13,248 nucleotides of DNA from an uncultured Streptococcus sp. (lineage in GTDB: Bacteria > Bacillota > Bacilli > Lactobacillales > Streptococcaceae): assembly GCF_938020365.1 (NCBI RefSeq), contig NZ_CALIIB010000130.1, forward strand, positions 1 to 13,248. Direction: 5' to 3'. Of this stretch, positions 1 through 4,993 are shown in pieces (position 1 is the first letter of the stretch; the number at the start of each line of letters is the position of its first letter). The position numbers and the translations under genes were made by a program. The notes beneath the pieces were generated by a model, which saw only the letters and a list, made by a program, of their open reading frames with translations, was not told where the DNA came from and ran no database searches.

Positions 1-100
1 CGACAACTTTCGCGTGAACGCGGACAGTGTCACCAGGACGGAATGCAGGGATATCTGAGCGAAGTTGACCTTCAGTCAAGCTTTGAATTAATGGATTCAT
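1..100 (-). CDS. rplS: 50S ribosomal protein L19, N-terminal part (cut by window edge)
   Basis: Only the first 33 codons are inside the window. They read MNPLIQSLTEGQLRSDIPAF followed by a segment ending RVHAKVV, which is the well-conserved N-terminus of bacterial L19. L19 is a large-subunit protein at the interface with the 30S subunit. The start is the ATG at 98-100, preceded by an AGGAGA ribosome binding site at 105-110. The gene has its own promoter (186-213) and a structured leader (117-178). No terminator separates it from the crcB pair upstream, so some read-through from that operon is likely. The rest of the gene lies beyond base 1. Confidence 0.95.
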   Translation of the reverse strand, partial: MNPLIQSLTEGQLRSDIPAFRPGDTVRVHAKVV

Positions 101-116
101 TTTTTCTCCTATCTTA

Positions 117-178
117 CTAATCTTGTAGTTCTAGACAACAGCGGATTAGCCGTTTTTTTAGTGCATCCATTTATGCAC
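117..178 (-). promoter_or_regulatory. Structured 5' leader of rplS (candidate L19 leader)
   Basis: On the minus strand the predicted transcript begins around 178-180 and at once forms a perfect 6-bp hairpin, GTGCAT/ATGCAC (178-173 with 166-161), loop AAATGG. A second stem follows: CTAATC (149-144) pairs with GATTAG (122-117), and TTGT (138-135) pairs with ACAA (126-123), giving 10 bp with a 5-nt bulge. The ribosome binding site lies just after. L19 leaders that regulate their own gene are known in Firmicutes. That this is one of them is inference from position and structure. Confidence 0.6.
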
Positions 179-185
179 AAAGTAT

Positions 186-213
186 ATTATATCAAAATTC
201 TAGTAAAAGTAAA
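186..213 (-). promoter_or_regulatory. Promoter of rplS
   Basis: Minus-strand -10 TATAAT at 186-191 is perfect. A -35-like TTTACT lies at 208-213, 16 bases away. Transcription should start near 179, at the foot of the first leader hairpin. The -35 sits directly after the crcB copy 2 stop codon. Confidence 0.75.
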
Positions 214-218
214 GATTT

Positions 219-545
219 TTAGATAAAAATTCCTAAAAGAATCGCTAAAAAACCTAAAAAATAGGCCAGCATCAGATAGAGGCTAAATTTCTTCTTCTCT
301 GAAAACAGCTCTGCTAATTCCGCATTAAACGTGGAAAGAGTTGTTAAACCGCCACAGAAGCCTGTTGCCAGAATGCTATACAGCTGTTTATCTTGGATAT
401 GATTGTAAAAATATCCAATCAAAAAGGCTCCCAGTACATTAGCCATCAAGGTGCCTACTGGCAAAGCAGCTCTGCTATTAACCTTAGAAAAAAAGTAACG
501 GATAAGAGCTCCCAGACCGCAAGCAATGAGCAAAAACCAAATCAT
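219..545 (-). CDS. crcB: Fluoride channel CrcB/Fluc, second copy
   Basis: A 108-aa protein with about four membrane segments, the usual size for Fluc fluoride exporters. These are dual-topology dimers in the membrane that let toxic cytoplasmic fluoride out. Conserved pore features are R16 in GALIRY, N36 in MANVLG, and GFCGGLTT at 62-69 followed by LSTF at 70-73. The first Phe-box phenylalanine is leucine (L70), while the second, F73, is kept. The partner gene shows the opposite loss. The start is the ATG at 543-545: it overlaps the stop of crcB copy 1 in an ATGA junction and has GGAAGG upstream. An in-frame extension of 50 codons exists but lies inside the other gene and has no membrane character. 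Almost certainly works with the neighbouring copy as a heterodimer (inference). Confidence 0.93.
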   Translation of the reverse strand: MIWFLLIACGLGALIRYFFSKVNSRAALPVGTLMANVLGAFLIGYFYNHIQDKQLYSILATGFCGGLTTLSTFNAELAELFSEKKKFSLYLMLAYFLGFLAILLGIFI

Positions 546-916
546 GCGGTCACCTTCCTTCCAGCCCATAAAGCAATGCAAAGGCTGCCGCCGATACTCA
601 AGGCAAGATATACGATCAATTCTGGATAACGGCCTAAATCCAACAATTTGAGCGAATCTAATAGAAGACCTGAAAAAGTCGTCAAGCCACCACAAAATCC
701 CGTCGACAAAGCCAATAACAAACGCTTGGAAACTTGCTTGCGACGGAGATAGCCTTTAACCAAATAGACTAACAAGAAAGTTCCCAAATAGTTGACTAAA
801 AGTGTCGCTAACGGAAAATGTCCCGTAAATGTGAAAAAGGATGAGCATTGATAACGAAGTAAACCGCCTAGCATAGCTCCAAAGAAGATTGCTAAAGAAT
901 TTTTTACTTCACTCAT
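542..916 (-). CDS. crcB: Fluoride channel CrcB/Fluc, first copy
   Basis: A 124-aa, four-segment membrane protein of the CrcB/Fluc fluoride channel family. Visible family features are R21 in GGLLRY, N42 in LVNYLG, and GFCGGLTT at 73-80 followed by FSGL at 81-84. It keeps the first Phe-box phenylalanine (F81), but the second position is leucine (L84), the mirror image of the next gene. D87 stands where many family members have glutamate. Its ATG (914-916) overlaps the chorismate mutase stop by ATGA, and its own stop overlaps the next crcB start in the same way, so the three genes are translationally coupled. No fluoride riboswitch is visible ahead of the operon. Confidence 0.93.
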   Translation of the reverse strand: MSEVKNSLAIFFGAMLGGLLRYQCSSFFTFTGHFPLATLLVNYLGTFLLVYLVKGYLRRKQVSKRLLLALSTGFCGGLTTFSGLLLDSLKLLDLGRYPELIVYLALSIGGSLCIALWAGRKVTA

Positions 917-1179
917 CTTATTTTCTTCTCCTGAAAAGCGCGTGAATGCTTTAGGATATCCGTAAAGGTTGCAAGAATCGGCTCTTGATAATTCGTATTT
1001 TCGATCTTACTCGCAACTTTAGCAAAAATCCTTTCTTCTCGTTTAGGATCTGCAACGGCCTTCCCAGTCGATTTTTTAATAGCCACAACTTGGCCGACCA
1101 GATTCATGCGTCTCTCTAGTAAGGCAACGAGCGCATCATCCACTTGATCAATTTCCTGTCTAATTTCTTCTAGCTTCAT
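913..1179 (-). CDS. Chorismate mutase, AroQ type
   Basis: An 88-aa, all-helical monofunctional chorismate mutase, which converts chorismate to prephenate on the way to phenylalanine and tyrosine in the cytoplasm. Compared from memory with the E. coli AroQ domain, every active-site residue has a counterpart: R7 (R11), R24 (R28), K35 (K39), D44 (D48), R47 (R51), E48 (E52), S79 (S84) and Q83 (Q88). It should therefore be active. The ATG at 1177-1179 has AAGGAGG at 1186-1192. It is the first gene of a coupled run with two crcB genes. I remember the same gene order (flavodoxin, chorismate mutase, crcB, crcB, rplS) in pneumococcus, so the linkage is old although the functions look unrelated. Confidence 0.93.
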   Translation of the reverse strand: MKLEEIRQEIDQVDDALVALLERRMNLVGQVVAIKKSTGKAVADPKREERIFAKVASKIENTNYQEPILATFTDILKHSRAFQEKKIR

Positions 1180-1203
1180 CTACTTCCTCCTTGTATGCTA
1201 TCT

Positions 1204-1212
1204 ATCATAACA
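1204..1212 (-). promoter_or_regulatory. Extended -10 promoter of the chorismate mutase-crcB-crcB operon
   Basis: Minus-strand TGTTATGAT (1204-1212) is an extended -10 element. The -35 region is poor (TAGAAC at 17-bp spacing). The leader is only about 20 nt long, leaving no room for a riboswitch. Confidence 0.6.
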
Positions 1213-1246
1213 AAAATTAGGAAAATGTTCTAGTTTTATCCTAAAT

Positions 1247-1299
1247 AAAAAAGGTCCTAAAGACCTTAAATTAAAAGAAAACTCGCTTAAGCGAGTTTT
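1247..1299 (-). terminator. Tandem terminators after sufB
   Basis: Two hairpins follow sufB on the minus strand. The first is the perfect palindrome AAAACTCGCTT/AAGCGAGTTTT (1278-1299), ending in a short T run. The second is AAGGTC/GACCTT (1251-1256 with 1262-1267), followed by six T (1252-1247). The pair isolates sufB from the chorismate mutase operon. The first palindrome could also act on the opposite strand. Confidence 0.85.
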
Positions 1300-1332
1300 T
1301 ATCCGCAACCTAAAATAGTCCCCTGGACTGTT

Positions 1333-2715
1333 TTAGCCAACGGACCCTTCCATGCTCATGTTGATGAGTTGGTTGAGTTCAACGGCGTATTCCATTGGAA
1401 GTTCTTTGGTAATGGGTTCCATAAATCCGTTGATAATCATAGCTGTAGCTTCTTCTTCACTGATGCCTCGGCTCATCAGGTAGTAGAGCTGATCCTCGGA
1501 CACTTTGGAAACCTTGGCTTCATGCTCTAACGCGACATTGGAATTATGGATTTCATTAAAAGGAATGGTGTCCGAACTGGATTCACCATCCATCAGAATG
1601 GTATCGCATTCGATATGGGATTTGGAGCCAGCGCTATTCTTGCCAAAGCGAACCTGACCACGATAGTCAGTCTTTCCACCATCCTTAGCCACTGATTTAG
1701 AAATCAAAGTACTGGATGTCTTGGGCGCATTATGAAAAACCTTGCAGCCCGCATCTAAGTGCTGGCCATAGTTGGCAAAAGACATGGATAGAACAGAAGT
1801 TCTTGCGTTGCGGCCATTAAGAATGCTGCAGGGGTATTTCATGTTTACCTTACTGCCTAAGTTACCATCAATCCACTCCAAGGTTCCGCCTTCTTCAACA
1901 ATCCCCCGCTCCGTTACGAGGTTATAGACATTGTCCGACCAGTTTTGAATGGTCGTATAGCGGAAAAAGGCATCCTTTTTGACAATGATTTCGACATTTG
2001 CTGCATGAAGGCTATTAGTCGTATAAGTTGGTGCTGTACAGCCCTCAATATACTGGATGGAGCCGCCCTCCTCGATAATCATCAAGGAGCGCTCAAACTG
2101 GCCAGCATTTTCTCCGTTGATACGAAAGTAAGTCTGAACAGGAACTTGGCACTGGACGTTCTTGGGCACATAGATAAAGGTTCCACCGGACCAAACCGCA
2201 CTATTAAGCGCTGAAAATTTATGCTCAGCATTTGAAATCACAGTACCAAAATACTGCCTGACCAAGTCTGGATATTCCTGCACAGCCGTATCCGTGTCAG
2301 TGAAGATAATCCCCAACTTGGCAAACTCTTCTTTCATATTGTGGTAAACGACTTCAGATTCATACTGGGCCACAGCTCCAGACAGAAACTGTTTCTCAGC
2401 TTCCGGAATTCCCAAGCGGTCAAAGGTTTTCTTAATCTCCTCTGGAACTTCATCCCAACTGCGAGCCCGATCTCCGCTTAGTTTTTGGTAGTAGATAATA
2501 TCATCAAAGCGAATACCTGATAAATCTGGTCCAAAGTTAGGCATGGGTAGCTTATGAAAAAGTTCCAAAGAGCGGAGGCGATAATCCAACATCCACTGGG
2601 GCTCATTCTTGATTTCTGAGATTTCTCGAACTACTTCTTCGGTCAAACCTTTACCAGTTGAAAAGAGTGGCTTGACATCATCATGGAAGCCAAAGGCATA
2701 GTCGCGTTCTTTCAT
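1333..2715 (-). CDS. sufB: Fe-S cluster assembly scaffold protein SufB (stand-alone copy)
   Basis: A 460-aa SufB, the scaffold of the SufBCD complex on which Fe-S clusters are built. The family signature is clear: NSAVWSGGTFIYVPK (171-185), YFRIN (196-200), EGCTAP (224-229), TTIQNWSDNVYNLVT (254-268), and a C-terminus ending in MEGSVG. C226 matches the sulfur-accepting cysteine (E. coli C254). C370 and E397-H398-E399 match the C405 and EHE cluster-site residues, so it looks functional. A strong AAGGAGGAG site precedes the ATG at 2713-2715. It has its own promoter and terminators. No sufC, sufD, sufS or sufU lies in the window, although streptococcal sufB normally ends a sufCDSUB operon. Relative to the pneumococcal order I recall, it sits between flavodoxin and chorismate mutase. 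It may be a second, divergent copy or a displaced single copy. Confidence 0.93.
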   Translation of the reverse strand: MKERDYAFGFHDDVKPLFSTGKGLTEEVVREISEIKNEPQWMLDYRLRSLELFHKLPMPNFGPDLSGIRFDDIIYYQKLSGDRARSWDEVPEEIKKTFDRLGIPEAEKQFLSGAVAQYESEVVYHNMKEEFAKLGIIFTDTDTAVQEYPDLVRQYFGTVISNAEHKFSALNSAVWSGGTFIYVPKNVQCQVPVQTYFRINGENAGQFERSLMIIEEGGSIQYIEGCTAPTYTTNSLHAANVEIIVKKDAFFRYTTIQNWSDNVYNLVTERGIVEEGGTLEWIDGNLGSKVNMKYPCSILNGRNARTSVLSMSFANYGQHLDAGCKVFHNAPKTSSTLISKSVAKDGGKTDYRGQVRFGKNSAGSKSHIECDTILMDGESSSDTIPFNEIHNSNVALEHEAKVSKVSEDQLYYLMSRGISEEEATAMIINGFMEPITKELPMEYAVELNQLINMSMEGSVG

Positions 2716-2754
2716 AGGAACTCCTCCTTTATCTAAGGGATAACGCTTACTTAT

Positions 2755-2783
2755 ATTATACTCCTAATCATGAGAATTGTCAG
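2755..2783 (-). promoter_or_regulatory. Promoter of sufB
   Basis: Minus strand: -35 CTGACA (2778-2783), 17-bp spacer, perfect -10 TATAAT (2755-2760). The spacer contains an imperfect inverted repeat, ATTCTC then GGAGTAT, which might be an operator. I cannot assign a regulator. Confidence 0.85.
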
Positions 2784-2800
2784 AAAATAATACCTTAACA

Positions 2801-2825
2801 AAAGAAAAACGGCCACAGCCGCTTT
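2801..2825 (-). terminator. Terminator of the flavodoxin gene
   Basis: Minus-strand CGGC TGTG GCCG hairpin (2821-2810), followed by TTTTTC and more T. Three outer A/T pairs lengthen the stem across one mismatch. It lies just after the flavodoxin stop codon and before the sufB promoter, so sufB is a separate transcription unit. Confidence 0.75.
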
Positions 2826-2838
2826 CCATATTGTCATT

Positions 2839-3279
2839 TTAAACTTTGCTTACCAACTCTTCCGCAAATGCTTCCAAGCGCTCAATATCATCTTCTTCTG
2901 CAGAAAGATCTACTTTGACACATTCTGAACCTTTCACTGCTCCTGTAGCCGCAAAAACAGCATCAAAGTCATCAACAGCCTTGCAAAATTCGTCATAAAA
3001 AGTATCGCCTGAACCGACTACTCCATAGACCTTACCAGACAAGTCCAATCCAGATAAGTCTTCGTAGAAGTCCATCATTTCATCAGGCAGCTCACCGTCA
3101 CCGTAGGTATAGGTCGCTACAATCGTAATATCCGCTTCCAAGAAATCTTCTGCATCGACAGTGGTACACTCGTCCACTTCAACTTCTACATCTAGTTCTC
3201 TTAGCTTATCCGCCACAATATCGGCAATTTCTTCGGTGTTTCCAGTCATACTGGCAAATACAATTTTCGCTAAGGTCAT
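2839..3279 (-). CDS. Flavodoxin
   Basis: A 146-aa short-chain flavodoxin, a small acidic FMN protein that carries single electrons in the cytoplasm. The phosphate-binding loop is S10-M-T-G-N-T-E16, the second FMN loop is YTYGDGELP (57-65), and the third is GSGDTFYDEFCKA (89-101). Many Asp and Glu residues give the usual low pI. The ATG at 3277-3279 is chosen because GGAGG (3284-3289) precedes it. An in-frame ATG ten codons earlier (at 3309) lies inside the -10 element and would not be transcribed. It is transcribed alone, divergent from pde2. Whether it serves the Fe-S assembly suggested by the adjacent sufB is only a guess. Confidence 0.93.
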   Translation of the reverse strand: MTLAKIVFASMTGNTEEIADIVADKLRELDVEVEVDECTTVDAEDFLEADITIVATYTYGDGELPDEMMDFYEDLSGLDLSGKVYGVVGSGDTFYDEFCKAVDDFDAVFAATGAVKGSECVKVDLSAEEDDIERLEAFAEELVSKV

Positions 3280-3307
3280 AGTTCCCTCCAAATTATAATC
3301 TTCATTC

Positions 3308-3316
3308 ATTATAACA
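3308..3316 (-). promoter_or_regulatory. Extended -10 promoter of flavodoxin
   Basis: Minus-strand TGTTATAAT (3308-3316) is a full extended -10. No convincing -35 is seen in the A/T-rich DNA upstream. Transcription should start near 3301, about 22 bases before the ATG. Confidence 0.7.
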
Positions 3317-3348
3317 CATCTTTTTTATTTTAAAAATAAAAATTCTTG

Positions 3349-3357
3349 TGCTACAAT
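3349..3357 (+). promoter_or_regulatory. Extended -10 promoter of pde2
   Basis: TGCTACAAT (3349-3357) is an extended -10 with a 5/6 hexamer. It faces away from the flavodoxin promoter, with about 33 bases between the two elements. There is no good -35. Confidence 0.6.
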
Positions 3358-3384
3358 AACTAGAGAAAGTTTAAGAGGTTCACA

Positions 3385-4320
3385 ATGAGTATCTATAGTA
3401 AAATTCTGAAAAAAATGAAAGAATACGACAAAATTATCATCCACCGCCATATGCGCCCTGACCCAGATGCAATTGGCAGTCAAGTCGGCTTACAAAAACT
3501 TCTCCAACTCAACTTTCCTGAAAAATCCATCAAAGTAACAGGTTACGACGAGCCTAGTCTTACTTGGCTAGCAAAGATGGATGAGGTGACAGATGCGGAC
3601 TATGAGCAGGCCTTGGTAATTGTGTGCGATACAGCCAACACTCCTCGTATTGATGATCAGCGCTATAGCATGGGCGACTTTTTGATTAAAATCGACCATC
3701 ATCCCAACGATGATATCTACGGAGACCTGCTGCTGGTTGATACAGATGCTAGTAGCACGAGCGAAATTATCGCTCTTTTTGCCTTCGAAAATCACTTAGA
3801 AGTTAATGACTATATCGCTAAACTCCTCTATGCTGGCATTGTTGGGGATACAGGGCGCTTCCTCTATCCAGCGACTACTGCACGCACATTTGAGGTAGCT
3901 GGCAAACTTCGCCAATACGCCTTTAATTTTTCAGAGCTTTCTCGAAAAATGGACTCCATCACGCATCAAGTTGCCAAACTGCAAGGTTATGTTTACGATA
4001 ATCTAGAAATTGATGAGAATGGTGCTGCACGCGTTATCCTATCTCAGCAATTATTGAAAGAAAATCAGCTGACAGATGCTGATACTTCAGCCATTGTAGC
4101 TGCACCCGGACGGATCGAAGATGTCCAGATGTGGGCCATCTTTGTCGAACAGCCTGACGGCCATTATCGTGTGCGGATGCGCAGTAAATTTACTCCAATC
4201 AATGAAATTGCCAAGCAACACAACGGCGGCGGCCATCCACTTGCCAGCGGTGCCAATGCTTATTCCAAAGATGAAGTCGACTTGATTTATCAAAAATTAA
4301 AAGAAAGAGCAAAAAAGTAA
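3385..4320 (+). CDS. pde2: DHH/DHHA1 phosphodiesterase Pde2 (NrnA-like; pApA/pAp hydrolase)
   Basis: A 311-aa cytoplasmic DHH-DHHA1 phosphoesterase. The N-terminal DHH domain shows H20 and D26-P-D28 (motif I), D82 (CDTANTPRID), D104-H105-H106 and D155 (GIVGDTGRF), which together bind two metals. The DHHA1 domain ends with the substrate-binding GGGHPLASGA (281-290). In pneumococcus the gene at this position, just before rpmE, is Pde2, which cleaves pApA to AMP and completes c-di-AMP breakdown. Related NrnA enzymes also remove nanoRNAs and pAp, so more than one substrate is possible. The start has AGAGG (3374-3378) at good spacing. The gene has no GGDEF or membrane part, so it is not GdpP (Pde1). 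The c-di-AMP synthase lies about 4.5 kb away in this window. Confidence 0.92.
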   Translation: MSIYSKILKKMKEYDKIIIHRHMRPDPDAIGSQVGLQKLLQLNFPEKSIKVTGYDEPSLTWLAKMDEVTDADYEQALVIVCDTANTPRIDDQRYSMGDFLIKIDHHPNDDIYGDLLLVDTDASSTSEIIALFAFENHLEVNDYIAKLLYAGIVGDTGRFLYPATTARTFEVAGKLRQYAFNFSELSRKMDSITHQVAKLQGYVYDNLEIDENGAARVILSQQLLKENQLTDADTSAIVAAPGRIEDVQMWAIFVEQPDGHYRVRMRSKFTPINEIAKQHNGGGHPLASGANAYSKDEVDLIYQKLKERAKK

Positions 4321-4338
4321 GAAAATCATCCAAAAGAC

Positions 4339-4367
4339 TTGTCAAATCAATTAGAATTTGATAAACT
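4339..4367 (+). promoter_or_regulatory. Promoter of rpmE2
   Basis: TTGTCA (4339-4344), 17-bp spacer, TAAACT (4362-4367) with an extended TGA ahead of it. This allows L31 to be transcribed independently of pde2. No terminator is seen between the two genes. Confidence 0.65.
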
Positions 4368-4384
4368 ATCAAAGTAACTAATCT

Positions 4385-4404
4385 ATGGCTCGCAAAGAGT
4401 CCAT
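4385..4404 (+). promoter_or_regulatory. Leader hairpin upstream of rpmE2
   Basis: ATGGCTC (4385-4391) pairs with GAG-T-CCAT (4397-4404), giving a 7-bp stem with one bulged T and a GCAAA loop. It ends six bases before the AAAGGA ribosome binding site (4410-4415). Leaders that regulate L31 genes are known in Firmicutes. This could be one, but a single short hairpin is weak evidence. Confidence 0.4.
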
Positions 4405-4425
4405 GGCAGAAAGGATTTTTTTAAA

Positions 4426-4668
4426 ATGAGAAAAGACATTCACCCAGAATACCGTCAAGTTGTATTTATGGACACTACTACTGGCTACAAGTTCCTTAGC
4501 GGTTCAACTAAACGTTCAAACGAAACTGTTGAATTCGAAGGTGAAACTTACCCATTGATCCGTGTCGAAATTTCATCAGACTCACACCCATTCTACACTG
4601 GACGTCAAAAGTTCACTCAAGCAGATGGACGTGTGGATCGTTTCAACAAAAAATACGGTCTCAAATAA
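4426..4668 (+). CDS. rpmE2: 50S ribosomal protein L31 type B
   Basis: An 80-aa L31 that opens MRKDIHPEYRQVVFMD and contains SSDSHPFYTG and RVDRFNKKYG, all typical of the type B (zinc-independent) form. The protein has no cysteine, so the zinc-binding CxxC motif of type A L31 is absent. L31 helps bridge the two ribosomal subunits. AAAGGA at 4410-4415 precedes the ATG. It has its own promoter and ends at a strong terminator (4702-4740). In many bacteria type B L31 replaces the zinc form under zinc shortage. In streptococci it is commonly the only copy, so no zinc regulation is implied here. Confidence 0.97.
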   Translation: MRKDIHPEYRQVVFMDTTTGYKFLSGSTKRSNETVEFEGETYPLIRVEISSDSHPFYTGRQKFTQADGRVDRFNKKYGLK

Positions 4669-4701
4669 GAAGCGTATTGACATTAAAAAGAATGTTGATA
4701 C

Positions 4702-4740
4702 AAAGCCATTTCCGAGAAATCGGATTTGGCTTTTTTTGTT
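4702..4740 (+). terminator. Terminator of rpmE2
   Basis: AAAGCCA (4702-4708) pairs with TGGCTTT (4727-4733). An inner TCCG/CGGA stem lies across a small internal loop. A run of T follows from 4731. This is a classic strong intrinsic terminator. Confidence 0.95.
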
Positions 4741-4749
4741 TTTTACAAT

Positions 4750-4818
4750 AAAAAATCCTTCGAAATCTGGAATGAGGCAGCATAACTACTGTCACTCATT
4801 CCTTCATCTCAAAGGATT
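4750..4818 (-). terminator. Long-stem terminator of the obgE unit
   Basis: On the minus strand AATCCTT (4818-4812) pairs with AAGGATT (4760-4754), and GGAATGAG (4802-4795) pairs with CTCATTCC (4776-4769). A partly paired middle and an 18-base loop complete the structure. Six T follow (4755-4750). It faces the rpmE2 terminator, ten bases away. It is unusually long for a terminator. Confidence 0.8.
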
Positions 4819-4826
4819 GGTTTCAA

Positions 4827-4982
4827 CTATTGATCTTCTTTCAATTTTTCTCGCTCAAGGCGAAGTTTGCGATTCGGATTTAGCCGGTTGAAGAGTTCTT
4901 CCAGCTTTTTTGCATTCCAAACATCTGCTGCTGAGACAAAATTACCATTTTCGTCTCGGAAAGATATTGGTTTATCACCCAT
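4827..4982 (-). CDS. Small conserved-looking protein of unknown function downstream of obgE
   Basis: A 51-aa reading frame starting MGDKPISFRDENGNFVSAAD and ending in a charged helix-like tail (PNRKLRL, then EREKLKEDQ). It is very likely real. AAGGAGAT overlaps the obgE stop codon at good spacing to the ATG (4980-4982), the gene begins 11 bases after obgE, and the frame ends just before the terminator. There is no signal peptide or membrane segment, so it is expected to be cytoplasmic. I believe a similar short gene accompanies obgE in other streptococci, but this is from memory, and I do not recognise the family. A role linked to ObgE or ribosome assembly would be a guess from position only. 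Confidence 0.82.
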   Translation of the reverse strand: MGDKPISFRDENGNFVSAADVWNAKKLEELFNRLNPNRKLRLEREKLKEDQ

Positions 4983-4993
4983 TACATATCTCC

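Noticed and set aside
546..695. A 50-codon N-terminal extension of crcB copy 2
   Set aside because: It lies entirely within crcB copy 1 in another frame, is not membrane-like, and the ATG at 543-545 sits in a clean ATGA coupling with the upstream stop.
1945..2214. Open frame antisense to sufB
   Set aside because: It is a shadow of a strongly conserved gene, with no start signals.
2761..2777. Possible operator (imperfect inverted repeat) in the sufB promoter spacer
   Set aside because: The repeat is short and imperfect and fits no regulator site I can name, so it is mentioned with the promoter but not called.
3280..3309. Earlier start for flavodoxin
   Set aside because: The ATG falls in the -10 promoter element and lacks a ribosome binding site, while the inner ATG has GGAGG at good distance.
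4562..4891. A plus-strand open frame running from inside rpmE2 through its terminator
   Set aside because: It overlaps L31 in another frame and crosses two terminators and the 51-aa gene. The composition is not protein-like.
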